In this document: one piece after another, positions 15,669-26,939 of the stretch | Layout: each line of letters opens with the position of its first letter | Numbering within the stretch: the stretch's first letter is position 1 | Source of the DNA: Enterococcus sp. BWR-S5 | GTDB taxonomy: Bacteria > Bacillota > Bacilli > Lactobacillales > Enterococcaceae | DNA length: 64,000 nt | Reading direction: 5' to 3' | Assembly (NCBI RefSeq): GCF_016745255.1 | Contig: NZ_JADOEQ010000012.1 | Coordinates: forward strand, 96,038 to 160,037 | Notes under the pieces: model-generated | Seen by the model: only the letters and a program-made list of their open reading frames with translations | What the model was told of the DNA's origin: nothing | Databases searched by the model: none | Position numbers and translations under genes: made by a program

Positions 15669-16394
15669 GTGCGCATTTTAGCTATCGATACCTCCAATCA
15701 GACACTATCAGTATCTGTTATGGAAGGAAATAGAATTCTAGGAGAATATACAAGTACAACAAAGAAAAATCATAGTATGACCTTGATGCCGGCAATTACT
15801 GAGCTGATGAAGACAAGTCAGCTGAAGCCGGTTGATATAGATCGAGTCGTAGTGGCTCAGGGACCTGGTTCTTATACGGGGCTTAGAATCGGTGTAACCA
15901 CTGCGAAAACAATCGCTTATACGTTGAACAAGGAGCTTGTGGGTATTTCCAGTCTGCTGACATTGGCCGCTGGCTGCGTGAATGTAGAGAGCCTAATCGT
16001 TCCACTATTTGATGCTAGACGAAACAATGTCTATACAGGGGCATATTCTTATAATAAAGATCAGCAGGAGTGGGAGACCGTCGTTTCAGACCACCACACT
16101 TCTTTGGAAGCATGGCTCACTCGTCTGAGTGAATATCCATCTGTTTATTTTGTTGGCGAGGATGTAGAAAAATTTCGCTTATTAATTGAAGAAAAGCTGC
16201 CGGCTGCGGTCATCAATACGTATCCGCAATGGCAAATCCCGTCTGCTGTCGTTTTGGCACAGCTAGGGGCCGATGCAACACCTGAAAAGGATATCCATCA
16301 GTTTCTTCCTCTCTATCTGAAAAGAGTGGAGGCAGAAGAGAACTGGCTAAAAGAACATTCTTTGGGAGATGAAAACTACGTTGAAAAAATTTGA
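15669..16394 (+). CDS. tsaB: tRNA threonylcarbamoyladenosine biosynthesis protein TsaB
   Basis: 241 residues, GTG start with AAAGGGAAAGG upstream. ASKHA-fold N-terminus (ILAIDTSNQTLSVSVM), VVAQGPGSYTGLRIGV (the GPGSYTGLR signature) and TLAAGCVN are diagnostic. TsaB pairs with TsaD to transfer threonylcarbamoyl to A37 of ANN-decoding tRNAs. First gene of a tsaB-rimI-gnat-tsaD set; its 3' end overlaps the next gene by 26 bases. Confidence 0.95.
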   Translation: MRILAIDTSNQTLSVSVMEGNRILGEYTSTTKKNHSMTLMPAITELMKTSQLKPVDIDRVVVAQGPGSYTGLRIGVTTAKTIAYTLNKELVGISSLLTLAAGCVNVESLIVPLFDARRNNVYTGAYSYNKDQQEWETVVSDHHTSLEAWLTRLSEYPSVYFVGEDVEKFRLLIEEKLPAAVINTYPQWQIPSAVVLAQLGADATPEKDIHQFLPLYLKRVEAEENWLKEHSLGDENYVEKI

Positions 16395-16926
16395 TTCTAT
16401 CCGGAAGCTATTTGGAAAAAAGAAAAGCTGGAGCAGTTATGATAATCGATCGGTCACTATTGGAAAAGATACCTACATGTTGCGGGAGATTACACCGGAT
16501 GATATCAAGGATTTGCTTTCCATTGAACGTGAAGTTTACGCAGGTGAATTACCGTGGACCAGGTCGGCTTTTTTATCAGAGCTCAGTTCCAAAAATCCAC
16601 ATTTATATATCCTTGCAGAAAAAGACGGACAGACAATTGGCTTTATTGGTTGTCGGATAATCGATTTTGATGGTCATATCACGAATGTTGCAGTAGCTGC
16701 AAAGGGGCAGGGCAAAGGCTTGGGAACCTATCTCCTGAAGGAGGCATTTCGCTTTTCAGAAGAGCAGGCATGTAAGAGAATGTCATTGGAGGTTCGCTTG
16801 AGTAATAAGCATGCACAAAGTGTTTATCGAAAGGCTGGCTTCATTTCCAGTAAAATTACTCCTTCTTATTATGATGATGGAGAAGATGCGTTGGAAATGA
16901 TTAAGCTTTTAGAAGAAGACAAATGA
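16369..16926 (+). CDS. rimI: Ribosomal protein S18-alanine N-acetyltransferase RimI
   Basis: 185 residues. About 28 extra N-terminal residues precede the GNAT domain (YMLREITPDDIKDLLSIE, LPWTRSAFLSEL, FIGCRIIDFDGHITNVAV, KGQGKGLGTYLLKEA, LEVRLSNKHAQSVYRKAGF). These motifs and the position between tsaB and tsaD identify RimI, which acetylates the N-terminus of ribosomal protein S18 in the known cases. It overlaps tsaB by 26 bases and the next gene by 4. Confidence 0.85.
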   Translation: MKTTLKKFDSIRKLFGKKKSWSSYDNRSVTIGKDTYMLREITPDDIKDLLSIEREVYAGELPWTRSAFLSELSSKNPHLYILAEKDGQTIGFIGCRIIDFDGHITNVAVAAKGQGKGLGTYLLKEAFRFSEEQACKRMSLEVRLSNKHAQSVYRKAGFISSKITPSYYDDGEDALEMIKLLEEDK

Positions 16927-17369
16927 TTATAGAGTTGAATAAACAGAAGGAAAAGAGCGAAGAGAGGCTATGGCAGCTTAGTGAGCAGAGCTATCTCCAT
17001 GGCTCGTCTTGGTCACTGGATCAATTTAAACAAGATGTTGCTCAGGAAAATAGCCGTTACCTGATTTTTACAGAGGAAAATAACTGGCTTGGTTTTATCA
17101 GCTATTATCAGGTGTTGGATGAACTGGATATTTCACATGTTGTTATTGGCAGGGAGTATCAGCGTCAAGGCTATGGAAGGCTAATGTTGAAGGAAGCAAT
17201 CAGCCATTGGCGTGAACAAGGCTTTGTTCGAGTCCTTTTGGAAGTGCGTGAATCCAATCATGGAGCGCAAGCTCTTTACAAAGAGTTTGGTTTTCAATGT
17301 ATTCATACACGTAAGAACTACTACCACCATCCCAAGGAAGATGGACTGATATTCGAATTAACATTATAG
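16923..17369 (+). CDS. Second GNAT acetyltransferase (RimI-like)
   Basis: 148 residues, ATGA overlap with rimI. GNAT motifs VVIGREYQRQGYGRLMLKEA and LLEVRESNHGAQALYKEFGF are intact. A second RimI-like paralogue in this position is common in enterococci and related bacteria, and its target is not established. Co-transcribed with tsaB-rimI and followed after 85 bases by tsaD. Confidence 0.85.
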   Translation: MIIELNKQKEKSEERLWQLSEQSYLHGSSWSLDQFKQDVAQENSRYLIFTEENNWLGFISYYQVLDELDISHVVIGREYQRQGYGRLMLKEAISHWREQGFVRVLLEVRESNHGAQALYKEFGFQCIHTRKNYYHHPKEDGLIFELTL

Positions 17370-17454
17370 CTATAGTAACGCTTTTAGAAGCTTAGATATA
17401 ATAAAGAGATAAAACGAATGGACTTACTAAGAATGAAAGGATGAATCGACGAAC

Positions 17455-18474
17455 ATGGAAAAAGAAAATGAACTGTTGTTAGCCATTGAGAGCAGCTGTG
17501 ATGAAACGAGTGTTGCAGTAATAAGAAACGGCAGTGAAATCCTTTCAAATATCATTGCTTCTCAAATAAAAAGTCATCGACGTTTTGGCGGTGTGGTTCC
17601 TGAGGTGGCGAGTCGCCATCATGTGGAACAGATTACCTTATGTATCGAAGAAGCTTTGCAGGAAGCAAATGTTACAGCTGATGAGCTTTCGACTGTGGCG
17701 GTAACTTATGGACCGGGGCTGGTCGGTGCACTGCTGATTGGTGTATCGGCAGCAAAAGCATTTGCATGGGCGCATGAATTGCCGTTGATTCCTGTAAACC
17801 ATATGGCAGGCCATATTTACGCAGCTCGCCTCGTTGCACCGTTGGAATTTCCGCTAATGGCTCTTTTAGTCAGCGGTGGTCATACAGAATTAGTTTATAT
17901 GGAAGAGGATGGGGCCTATCACATTATTGGGGAAACTCGAGATGACGCTGCCGGTGAAGCTTACGATAAGGTCGGGAGAGTATTGGGACTTTCGTACCCA
18001 AGCGGCAAAGAAATTGATGAACTGGCGCATCAAGGACAGGATACCTTCCATTTTCCTCGGGCAATGATGAAGGAAGACAACTGTGATTTCAGCTTCAGTG
18101 GACTGAAAAGTGCATTCATCAATACGGTTCACAACGCAGAACAACGTGATGAACAGCTGAAAAAAGAGGATTTAGCAGCAAGCTTTCAAGCAAGTGTGAT
18201 TGAGGTGCTGACTGCTAAAACTCTGAGAGCTTGTCAAGAATACCCTGTGAAGCAATTGATTGTGGCAGGTGGAGTAGCAGCCAACAAGGGGTTGCGGGAA
18301 GCTTTGGACAAGATGGTTTCTGAGTACTTGCCTGATGTTCAGCTAATTGTTCCACCTTTAAAGCTGTGTGGAGATAATGCAGCAATGATTGGTGCTGCTG
18401 CACATATTGAGCTGAAGAAGGGGCATGTAGCAGATTATTATTTAAATGCTGTGCCTGGGCTGAGCTTTAATTGA
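17455..18474 (+). CDS. tsaD: tRNA N6-threonylcarbamoyltransferase TsaD (Gcp)
   Basis: 339 residues, full length. ASKHA kinase-like motifs: [15 protein letters not shown], metal-binding HMAGHIYAA (His-x3-His), [28 protein letters not shown], and [14 protein letters not shown]. Catalyses transfer of the threonylcarbamoyl group from TC-AMP onto A37 with TsaB and TsaE. Last gene of the operon, followed by a strong terminator. Confidence 0.97.
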   Translation: MEKENELLLAIESSCDETSVAVIRNGSEILSNIIASQIKSHRRFGGVVPEVASRHHVEQITLCIEEALQEANVTADELSTVAVTYGPGLVGALLIGVSAAKAFAWAHELPLIPVNHMAGHIYAARLVAPLEFPLMALLVSGGHTELVYMEEDGAYHIIGETRDDAAGEAYDKVGRVLGLSYPSGKEIDELAHQGQDTFHFPRAMMKEDNCDFSFSGLKSAFINTVHNAEQRDEQLKKEDLAASFQASVIEVLTAKTLRACQEYPVKQLIVAGGVAANKGLREALDKMVSEYLPDVQLIVPPLKLCGDNAAMIGAAAHIELKKGHVADYYLNAVPGLSFN

Positions 18475-18480
18475 GAATAG

Positions 18481-18522
18481 AAAAGGAGACATGCTGGTTT
18501 AAAATCAGCGTGTCTCCTTTTT
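18481..18522 (+). terminator. Rho-independent terminator of the tsa operon
   Basis: Stem GGAGACATGCTG / CAGCGTGTCTCC followed by T5. Confidence 0.85.
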
Positions 18523-18556
18523 GCTTTGTTATTAATTTTAATAATTAAATGTTAAA

Positions 18557-18579
18557 CAGCGCAGGGGAATCCTGCGCTG
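18557..18579 (-). terminator. Hairpin after galR
   Basis: Perfect stem CAGCGCAGG / CCTGCGCTG just past the galR stop. The minus-strand T-run is weak (TTTAACATTT). Confidence 0.5.
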
Positions 18580-18599
18580 CTACTTATGAAAACTATAGA

Positions 18600-19604
<1,005 letters not shown>

Positions 19605-21095
19605 TTATTGCAAATAATCGATAAATCTTTGGAATGCTTCCTGCCCTTGAGCATCTCGTTTGAATACACCGGCGTCTAGCAATACCTGCTCAAACACCTT
19701 TCCAACCGCTTCTTGAATAATCGCTGTGACATTCTGAGAAGTGATTGTCTTGCTTGCCTTTAATTGTGCTGCCCAGTCCTTGTGATAGTCAGCCATTTCA
19801 TTTTTCTGACCTAACAGATAACTTTCCACTTCTTTTAGCTCTTCTGCTAATCGTGGGGGAAGGACGGCTAAGCCCATGACCTCAATCAGACCAATATTTT
19901 CTTTTTTGATGTGATGAACTTCTTTATGAGGATGGAAAATGCCATCTGGATATTCCTCTGAGACGTTGTTATCCCGTAAAACTAAATCAAGCTCAAACAG
20001 CTCTCCTCTGCGACGTGCAATCGGTGTGATGGTGTGATGCGGTGTTCCATCCTCAGAATAGGCGCGAACTTGAACTGTTTCATCAGAGTAGGCACGCCAT
20101 TGAGACAAAATCCAGTCAGCAGCTTCCGTTAACTCAGAAATAGTTTGTCCCTGTAGACGAATCACCGACATTGGCCATTTAACAATACCTGCCTGTACAG
20201 ACTTAAAGCGACTTAGCTCGAAGGACTTCTCTATATCAGCTTCTGCCATTGCAAAGGTATGGCGTCCTCCTTGGTAATGGTCATGAGATAGGATTGAGCC
20301 GCCGACAATCGGCAAGTCTGCATTGGAGCCGACAAAGTAGTGTGGCAAAAACTCAGTAATACTCAAAAGTCTCTTAAATGTTTCTTTTGAAATTTTCATT
20401 GGGCGATGTTCTTCTGATAAGACAATCGCATGCTCATTATAGTAGGCGTAGGGAGAATATTGCAATCCCCATGCTTCATCATCTAAGCTCATTCGGATAA
20501 TCCGGTGATTGGTTCTAGCCGGATGATTGATTCGTCCTTTGTAGCCCTCATTTTCCATACAAAGAAGACATTTTGGATAGTTAACAGAAACACTGGTTCT
20601 TTCTGCAGCAATTTGCTTTGGATCTTTTTCAGGTTTAGAAAGATTAATCGTTATTTCCAGTATACCATACTCGCTTTTTGTCGGAAAAACGATATTTTGA
20701 GCGATAGCCTTTGTTTTGATATAGTTATTTTTTTTGCATAACTGATAGAAATAGTCAGTAGCAGCTTCAGGTCGATCTTCGTAAAGCTGAGCAAACTGTT
20801 CATTGACTGCAGCTGGAGAAGGGGTGAGCAAATCCGTCAGCTGGGCCTCCAAAATATCATAATCGGCTTGTAAAGCGCCGATTACGTTGTTGCTTTTGGC
20901 TTGTTCCATCAATGTATCAAGCAATTCAAGGGGATCAACACTTTCTGTTTGTTCAATGGGCTCAAGTGCATCCTCACCAATCATCCCAAGTATTCTATTT
21001 TGCAAGTACAAGCGATCCATTTCTTTCCAACTGCCGGTTTGAATGGCTAAATCAGCAAAAGCATGGATTGTTTGACTAATCGACATCGTATTCAC
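19605..21095 (-). CDS. galT: UDP-glucose--hexose-1-phosphate uridylyltransferase (class II GalT)
   Basis: 496 residues, the longer Firmicutes GalT class. Visible motifs: [59 protein letters not shown] (the His-rich active-site region), and [19 protein letters not shown]. Moves UMP from UDP-glucose to galactose-1-phosphate in the Leloir pathway. Its ATG overlaps the galE stop by 4 bases. Confidence 0.95.
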   Translation of the reverse strand: MNTMSISQTIHAFADLAIQTGSWKEMDRLYLQNRILGMIGEDALEPIEQTESVDPLELLDTLMEQAKSNNVIGALQADYDILEAQLTDLLTPSPAAVNEQFAQLYEDRPEAATDYFYQLCKKNNYIKTKAIAQNIVFPTKSEYGILEITINLSKPEKDPKQIAAERTSVSVNYPKCLLCMENEGYKGRINHPARTNHRIIRMSLDDEAWGLQYSPYAYYNEHAIVLSEEHRPMKISKETFKRLLSITEFLPHYFVGSNADLPIVGGSILSHDHYQGGRHTFAMAEADIEKSFELSRFKSVQAGIVKWPMSVIRLQGQTISELTEAADWILSQWRAYSDETVQVRAYSEDGTPHHTITPIARRRGELFELDLVLRDNNVSEEYPDGIFHPHKEVHHIKKENIGLIEVMGLAVLPPRLAEELKEVESYLLGQKNEMADYHKDWAAQLKASKTITSQNVTAIIQEAVGKVFEQVLLDAGVFKRDAQGQEAFQRFIDYLQ

Positions 21096-22087
21096 TCCTG
21101 TTCAAGATAGCCGTTTGGGTGGCTGGTATGCCAATTCCAGGCGGTTTCAATAATTTCTTTGATACTTGTATGCTGCGGCTGCCATTTTAGTAGTTCCATC
21201 GCTTTGGTGCTGGAAGCGACTAAGGTGCCTGGGTCGCCGGCACGGCGTGGGGCAATGACAGCGGGGATTTCTTTTCCGGTCACTTCACGAGCAGCATCTA
21301 GCATTTCTTTGACAGAATAGCCTTGGCTGCTACCAAGGTTAAAGGTATTGCTCTCATTTCTTGCGGTTAAATATTCTAAAGCTAGAATATGCGCAGCAAT
21401 TAAATCTTCGACATGTACATAATCACGAATGCAAGTGCCATCAGGTGTTGGATAATCATCACCAAAGATAGAAAGCTGTTGCCGTTGACCTAATGCCACT
21501 TGCAGAATGATAGGTACAAGGTGTGTTTCCGGTGTGTGATCCTCTCCAATTGACGCATCCGCTGCAGCTCCGGCTACGTTGAAATAGCGAAGCGCCACAT
21601 AGCGCATTCCGTAGGCTTGGTCGCACCATTTCATCATTTTTTCCATCATTAGCTTGCTTTCGCCGTATGGATTTTTAGGATTCGTAGGAAAGGTTTCGTC
21701 AATAGGTGATTTTTCCGGTTCGCCATAGGTTGCCGCTGTGCTGGAAAACACAATTTTTTTCACATTGTAAGCTTCCATGACCTCCAGCAAAATCTCCATT
21801 CCGTAAACATTGTTGTTAAAATATTTTAATGGCTTTTCAACGGATTCGCCAACTAAGGAACTAGCTGCAAAATGGATAACACTATCAATAGCTTCTTTTT
21901 TAAAGACACTTTCCACGAAAGGCTTATCACGAATATCTCCTTCGTAAAAAACCGCATCAGGATGAATAGCTTCCTTGTGACCGGTCAACAAATTATCAAT
22001 TACAACAACTCTGTATTTCTTTTCGATTAATTGACGGACTGCATGAGACCCGATATAGCCCGCACCGCCTAATACTAAAACTGTCAT
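21092..22087 (-). CDS. galE: UDP-glucose 4-epimerase
   Basis: 331 residues from ATG 22087. An upstream in-frame start at 22117 is possible, but AGGAGG sits 7 bases before 22087 and the product then begins [20 protein letters not shown], the usual GalE N-terminus. Rossmann [29 protein letters not shown] (catalytic Tyr and Lys), FNVAGA and [12 protein letters not shown] are all present. Converts UDP-galactose to UDP-glucose using bound NAD. Confidence 0.95.
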   Translation of the reverse strand: MTVLVLGGAGYIGSHAVRQLIEKKYRVVVIDNLLTGHKEAIHPDAVFYEGDIRDKPFVESVFKKEAIDSVIHFAASSLVGESVEKPLKYFNNNVYGMEILLEVMEAYNVKKIVFSSTAATYGEPEKSPIDETFPTNPKNPYGESKLMMEKMMKWCDQAYGMRYVALRYFNVAGAAADASIGEDHTPETHLVPIILQVALGQRQQLSIFGDDYPTPDGTCIRDYVHVEDLIAAHILALEYLTARNESNTFNLGSSQGYSVKEMLDAAREVTGKEIPAVIAPRRAGDPGTLVASSTKAMELLKWQPQHTSIKEIIETAWNWHTSHPNGYLEQE

Positions 22088-22113
22088 ATACGTTCCTCCT
22101 AAAAGTATTCTCA

Positions 22114-22193
22114 CCACAACGATTGTGGCTTATTGGTTTGGTTGAAAAATAACTATCTTTTTCTATCATCAAGCTGCTTTCAAATGATAGAAA
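22114..22193 (-). other. Hairpins in the galK-galE gap
   Basis: Two inverted repeats in the 144 bp gap: CCACAACGATTGTGG (22114-22128) and TTTCTATCAT / ATGATAGAAA (22160-22193). No T-run follows, so mRNA processing or differential stability is more likely than termination. Confidence 0.35.
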
Positions 22194-22231
22194 CTGTTGT
22201 CAATGTTATTTCTTCAGTTGCATTTCGTGGC

Positions 22232-23392
22232 TTACAGCTTTCTGGCACCATCATCAACATGTGCTTTATAGAAATCTGCTTTGTAGCCAATTTTACTCAG
22301 GTACTCTTGTCCAACTGTATCAATAAAAGGCGTTAAGGAAGTTTCTTTGACTAACGCGATTGCACAACCGCCAAAGCCTGCGCCTGTCATACGTGCGCCA
22401 AGTACACCATCTTGTTTTTGTGCCGCTTCAACCAGCGTATCCAATTCGATTCCAGTTACTTCATAATCCATCTGAAGCGAATGATGAGAAGCATTTAGTA
22501 ATTCGCCAAAGGCCTTTAAATCACCATTTTGCAGCGCTTTTTTTGCTTTCAATGTCCGTTGGTTTTCAGTAACTGCATGTCTTGCTCGTTTGATTAACGT
22601 CTCGTCAGCAATCAATGGCAGATTTGCTTCGAAGGTTTCTTCGTCCAATTCGCCTAATGCTTCGATGCTTAGCTGTGCTTGTAGACGGCGCAATGCCTCT
22701 TCACATTCTGCGCGCCGCTCATTATATTTGGAATCAGCCAGCTCTCTGCGTTTGTTTGTGTTCATGATGACTACGACATAATCGCCGAAGACGGCAGGCA
22801 CAAGCTCGTATTTTAATGTGTTGGTATCTAACAATATTGCCTGATCCTTTTTCCCCATACCGATAGCAAACTGATCCATAATACCGGAGTTGACCCCGAT
22901 AAATTCATTTTCTACGCGCTTTCCGGTTTTCACGAGAGTCAGCATATCAAGCTCTAATTGAAAGAGGTCATTTAAGATGACGCCAGTCAATAATTCAATG
23001 GAGGCAGAAGAAGAGAGTCCGGCACCGTTAGGAATTGTACCGTAAAACAAAATGTTCATTCCAGAATCAATCGAAGCGCCTTGCTCTATTAAGTAACGAA
23101 TCATTCCTTTGGGATAATTGGTCCAATCGTGTTCTTTTTGATATGACAAATCATCCAAATCGAATTCGATTATTCCAAGTTCAGCAAAGTTTTCAGAGTA
23201 TAAGCGAATTTTTTTATCTGTCCTTTTCTCAGCAATCCCATAGGTGCCGATTGTAATCGCTGCAGGGAAAACGTGTCCGCCATTGTAGTCTGTATGTTCA
23301 CCAATCAAATTGATACGTCCGGGGGCAAAATAGGCTTCCCCATTGTCTGACTCGAAGATTGATGAATAATTTTGTTTCAGCTTTGCTTCCAT
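22232..23392 (-). CDS. galK: Galactokinase
   Basis: 386 residues, full length. GHMP kinase signatures: [20 protein letters not shown], the ATP loop [31 protein letters not shown], and [14 protein letters not shown] near the C-terminus. Phosphorylates galactose at C1. First gene of the operon; GGAGG is about 7 bases upstream of the ATG and the promoter with operators and cre lies directly before it. Confidence 0.97.
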   Translation of the reverse strand: MEAKLKQNYSSIFESDNGEAYFAPGRINLIGEHTDYNGGHVFPAAITIGTYGIAEKRTDKKIRLYSENFAELGIIEFDLDDLSYQKEHDWTNYPKGMIRYLIEQGASIDSGMNILFYGTIPNGAGLSSSASIELLTGVILNDLFQLELDMLTLVKTGKRVENEFIGVNSGIMDQFAIGMGKKDQAILLDTNTLKYELVPAVFGDYVVVIMNTNKRRELADSKYNERRAECEEALRRLQAQLSIEALGELDEETFEANLPLIADETLIKRARHAVTENQRTLKAKKALQNGDLKAFGELLNASHHSLQMDYEVTGIELDTLVEAAQKQDGVLGARMTGAGFGGCAIALVKETSLTPFIDTVGQEYLSKIGYKADFYKAHVDDGARKL

Positions 23393-23412
23393 AAAAAAAC
23401 CTCCAGTAAATT

Positions 23413-23476
23413 ATTTAGTAAATTTATTGTAAAACATTTACTAAATAATTTCAAGAGAAAAAGAAAGCGTTTCACA
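23413..23476 (-). promoter_or_regulatory. gal operon promoter with two operators and a cre site
   Basis: On the minus strand: TTGAAA (23449-23454), 17 bases, TACAAT (23426-23431). Two palindromes flank the -10 box: ATTTACTAAAT (23436-23446, in the spacer) and ATTTAGTAAAT (23413-23423, near the transcription start). A cre-like site reading TGTGAAACGCTTTC on the minus strand (23463-23476) lies just upstream of the -35. LacI-family repression plus CcpA control is the natural reading. Confidence 0.75.
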
Positions 23477-23739
23477 AAATAAAAGAATTGTGAAGCGCGC
23501 TGAGGGTTGTTTGTGTGTGCGATTTGAATAGTCCGTCGTGGTTTTGCTGTTGGGAGAGATGGGTACATTATTCATATGGCAGTTATTTATCTGTGTTAGT
23601 TGCTGAAACTGTAAGTGTGAACAAAAGAGCTTCTGAGCCGTTTTCTGTATTGAGGCATAGAGAATGAATACTCCCTTTTTTAAGTAAATGAGTTATACTG
23701 ATGTGGATGAATAGAATCTTAAATCAAGAGGTGAGGCAT

Positions 23740-24579
23740 GTGGCTATCCACGAATTTGTACGGAGTGATAATCCGTTGCTGCCGATAAAAATATGGAATC
23801 AACAGCTTGGGGGCCCAGAGCTGTCCTCTCCGGTTCATTGGCATAGAAGCTTAGAAATTTTGTTCGTTGCTTCCGGAAGAGTAGGTTTAATGATTGAAGG
23901 GAATCAGCAGATAATGATGGCTGGAGACTTAAAAATAATTAATAGTGGTGAAATTCATCAGATTTCTGCTGTTGAGGCAGGGGATGAAATGAGCGGCATT
24001 ACATTGTTAATCCCTTCCGAATTTATTCAAGCTTGGTTTCCCGAGTACGATCAAGGAATATTTGACTCAAGCTTGGTTTACGAAAACAAATCAGTTTTGA
24101 CAGAGTATATTGAAGCAATCGGTTCTCTCTATGAGCAGGCAGCTCCTTATTATGAAGCGGAGATCGTCTCATTACTGTTGAAGCTATTACTGCAGCTTTA
24201 TCGAAAAACACGTGTACCATCTGAGGAAGAAGAACGAGTCTTTGAAATCAAGGAACGATTATCAAAGGTATTGGATATAATCGAACAAGGGTACCAAAAT
24301 ACACTGACCTTGGAGCAGGCGGCGGCTGTTGCCGGCTATTCTGTTTCTTATTTTTCCAAAATTTTCACGGCTACGATGAAGAGAAGTTTTTATCAATATT
24401 TAATTGACTTTCGTTTGAATAAATCACTTAGAGAATTGCAACTGGCGAACAAAACAATTACTGACATTGCTATTGATAATGGCTTTTCCAGTATTCATTC
24501 GTATATTCATGGGTTTAAAAAGGCTTATCAGATGACACCAAAGGAATACCAAATGAAGATAAGAAATCGACATAAATAA
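23740..24579 (+). CDS. AraC-family transcriptional regulator
   Basis: 279 residues from GTG 23740; an ATG at 23701 is possible, but GAGGTGAGG sits just before 23740. The N-terminal cupin part (about 1-130) has HWHRSLEILFVASGRVGLMI and the GDLKIINSGEIHQI loop. The C-terminal double HTH has LTLEQAAAVAGYSVSYFSKI and ITDIAIDNGFSSIHSYIHGF. It precedes the GH65 gene by 72 bases on the same strand and is the likely activator of that unit in response to a sugar. Confidence 0.85.
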   Translation: MAIHEFVRSDNPLLPIKIWNQQLGGPELSSPVHWHRSLEILFVASGRVGLMIEGNQQIMMAGDLKIINSGEIHQISAVEAGDEMSGITLLIPSEFIQAWFPEYDQGIFDSSLVYENKSVLTEYIEAIGSLYEQAAPYYEAEIVSLLLKLLLQLYRKTRVPSEEEERVFEIKERLSKVLDIIEQGYQNTLTLEQAAAVAGYSVSYFSKIFTATMKRSFYQYLIDFRLNKSLRELQLANKTITDIAIDNGFSSIHSYIHGFKKAYQMTPKEYQMKIRNRHK

Positions 24580-24651
24580 AAGAAGAATTAAAAAGAAATC
24601 GATTACAAAGTAGTGGTACACTAAGGCAAAAGAAGAGAGAGGTGTGCGCAG

Positions 24652-26937
24652 ATGAGTAAACAGATGATAAAGCGTGGGTTTCCTTTGACGAATGAAGAGC
24701 TGAGACTTCAGGAAACTCTTTTTCATACAGCGAACGGATATATCGGTGTTCGAGGAAATTTTGAAGAGGGATATCCAACCGATTTTGTAACCAGCCGAGG
24801 ACAATATATCAATGGCGTGTATGATATTGCAGAAATGAAGCAGGCGGAGCAGTTATATGGATTTCCAAATAAAAAAGAGGTCATTCTGAATGTTGCGGAT
24901 ACTCAAACGCTCCACTTGTATTTGAATGGAGAAGAGGTTACGGCATTTAGCCAAGGGGTTCGAGAGTTGACGCGAATACTGGATATGGAGAAGGGGACAG
25001 CTTTACGAACATTTGATTGGAAGAGTAAAGAGGGGCAAGCTGTAACTGTTAGTTATCGGAGAATGACTTCCTTTGTTTTACTGCCTTTATTTACAATTGA
25101 AGTAACGGTGACCTCCCACGATTTTACTGGTGAGATATCTATCCTGTCAGAGCACCATGGCAGTGCCACAAACTTTGTTAACCCGAATGACCCAAGGATG
25201 GCTGCTGAGGCAGAGGACTATTTGACGGTTACAGAAACACTTTACGATGAACGTGAAGCGTATTCAAAAATTACGGCAGAGACAAAGACATCAGAGCTTG
25301 CGGTTCAAACACTTGTTTTTCATGATGTATCTCCACAGCTTGACTTGGGACTTGTAGAGGAGAGCGACAGCGTCCCTGTTGTCTTTGACGGCCGGTTAAC
25401 AGCTGGAGAGACGGCCCGTTTGGTTAAGTACAGCTTGTTTTTAGATTCCAGAAGATACAATCTGATGGAAGATGGTATACTTCTGAAGCAAGCGGTTCAA
25501 GAAAAAACATTGGAGGAATGGTACCAAGCCCAGGAGGAGTACCTGCAGCATTTCTGGAAACAAGCAGAGCTGTCTGTGGGGGGAGATCCGCTATTGAATG
25601 AATCGTTGGATTACAGCTTGTACAGCTTGATTCAGTCGACGGGAAAAGATGGCATTTCCAATATCGCTGCCAAAGGACTTAGCGGCGAGGGATATGAAGG
25701 GCATTATTTCTGGGATACTGAGATATACATGATGCCGTTCTTTACATTGACTAATCCCGAGATTACAGGCAAGCTAATTGAGTTTCGCTACACTATTTTA
25801 GATAAAGCACGTGAAAACGCCCGAATCCTAGGTCATAAGCAAGGGGCGCTTTTTCCATGGCGAACAATTTCCGGAACAGAATCCTCCGGCTACTACCCGT
25901 CAGGAACAGCGCAATACCATATCAACAGCGATATTGCGTATTCAATTATCCAATATTATCAGGCAACCGGGGACCTGGAATGTTTGATTGACTACGGTGG
26001 AGAAATTCTAATTGAGACAAGTCGTCTGTGGCTGGATGCAGGACATTATGAGGGCTCGAGGTTTGTCCTAAATTGTATGACCGGTCCTGATGAATATACC
26101 TGTGTGGTCAATAACAATTATTACACGAATCAGTCTGTTCAATACCAATTACGCTGGTTAGTAAAGCATTATCCGCTTTTAAAGGAAAAGAATGCACCGT
26201 TTTTAGAAAAATTAGCGGTGACTGAGGAAGAAATAGCGGCTTTTGAAGCAGCAGCGAAGGCGATGTATTTGCCCTATTCTGAAGAGCTTCAAATTCACGC
26301 ACAGGACGACAGCTTTTTAGGAAAGCCGATATTGCCAATTGAAGAGCTGCCAAAAGAAAACTTTCCATTATTGCTGCATTATCATCCTCTGTACCTATAT
26401 AGACATCAGGTATGTAAACAAGCGGATATGGTGTTGGCCTATTTCCTGCATGATGAATCCTTTAAAACGGAAGAAATCGAGCGAGGCTATACTTATTATG
26501 AAAAACTGACAACCCATGATTCATCGCTGTCCTCCTGTATTTTCAGTATTGTTGCAAACCAAATTGGGGATGTAGAAAAGGCATACCGCTATTTTGAAGA
26601 GTCTTCAAAAATAGATATTACGAATTCTCATCACAATACACAGGACGGCATTCATGCAGCGAATATGGGTGGGACTTATTTAGGCTTGGTCTTTGGCTTT
26701 GCCGGATTACGAATTAGAGAAGACCTTTTGGAGCTAACACCGCGATTGCCAAAGAAATGGACAGATTGTCGATTTTCTATAAAATATCAAGGGAGTTTAC
26801 TGCACATCAGCGTAGATAAAGAAAAGATTCAGCTTTCAGTAATCGAGGGAGCGGCTGTGCCTGTCTCAGTTTATGGACAGAAGGCGGTTGTATCTCTAGG
26901 GAATGACTGGGAAATACCTTATAGAAAAGAGCGATAG
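24652..26937 (+). CDS. Glycoside hydrolase family 65 disaccharide phosphorylase
   Basis: 761 residues, normal for GH65. N-terminal beta-sandwich (NEELRLQETLFHTANGYIGV), then an (alpha/alpha)6 barrel with GHYFWDTEIYMMPFFTLTNP, FPWRTISGTESSGYYPSGTA, and TGPDEYTCVVNNNYYTN with the presumed catalytic acid Glu. SHHNTQDGIHAANMGGT is the usual phosphate-binding segment. Cleaves an alpha-glucoside by phosphorolysis to beta-glucose-1-phosphate. Maltose, kojibiose, nigerose and trehalose phosphorylases share these motifs, so the substrate is open. Two bases separate it from the downstream esterase, so they act together. Confidence 0.9.
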   Translation: MSKQMIKRGFPLTNEELRLQETLFHTANGYIGVRGNFEEGYPTDFVTSRGQYINGVYDIAEMKQAEQLYGFPNKKEVILNVADTQTLHLYLNGEEVTAFSQGVRELTRILDMEKGTALRTFDWKSKEGQAVTVSYRRMTSFVLLPLFTIEVTVTSHDFTGEISILSEHHGSATNFVNPNDPRMAAEAEDYLTVTETLYDEREAYSKITAETKTSELAVQTLVFHDVSPQLDLGLVEESDSVPVVFDGRLTAGETARLVKYSLFLDSRRYNLMEDGILLKQAVQEKTLEEWYQAQEEYLQHFWKQAELSVGGDPLLNESLDYSLYSLIQSTGKDGISNIAAKGLSGEGYEGHYFWDTEIYMMPFFTLTNPEITGKLIEFRYTILDKARENARILGHKQGALFPWRTISGTESSGYYPSGTAQYHINSDIAYSIIQYYQATGDLECLIDYGGEILIETSRLWLDAGHYEGSRFVLNCMTGPDEYTCVVNNNYYTNQSVQYQLRWLVKHYPLLKEKNAPFLEKLAVTEEEIAAFEAAAKAMYLPYSEELQIHAQDDSFLGKPILPIEELPKENFPLLLHYHPLYLYRHQVCKQADMVLAYFLHDESFKTEEIERGYTYYEKLTTHDSSLSSCIFSIVANQIGDVEKAYRYFEESSKIDITNSHHNTQDGIHAANMGGTYLGLVFGFAGLRIREDLLELTPRLPKKWTDCRFSIKYQGSLLHISVDKEKIQLSVIEGAAVPVSVYGQKAVVSLGNDWEIPYRKER

Positions 26938-26939
26938 CT

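Noticed and set aside
24590..24620. cre site upstream of GH65 (AGAAATCGATTACA)
   Set aside because: It misses the conserved TG at the start and lacks a defined promoter beside it; too weak to list as a feature.
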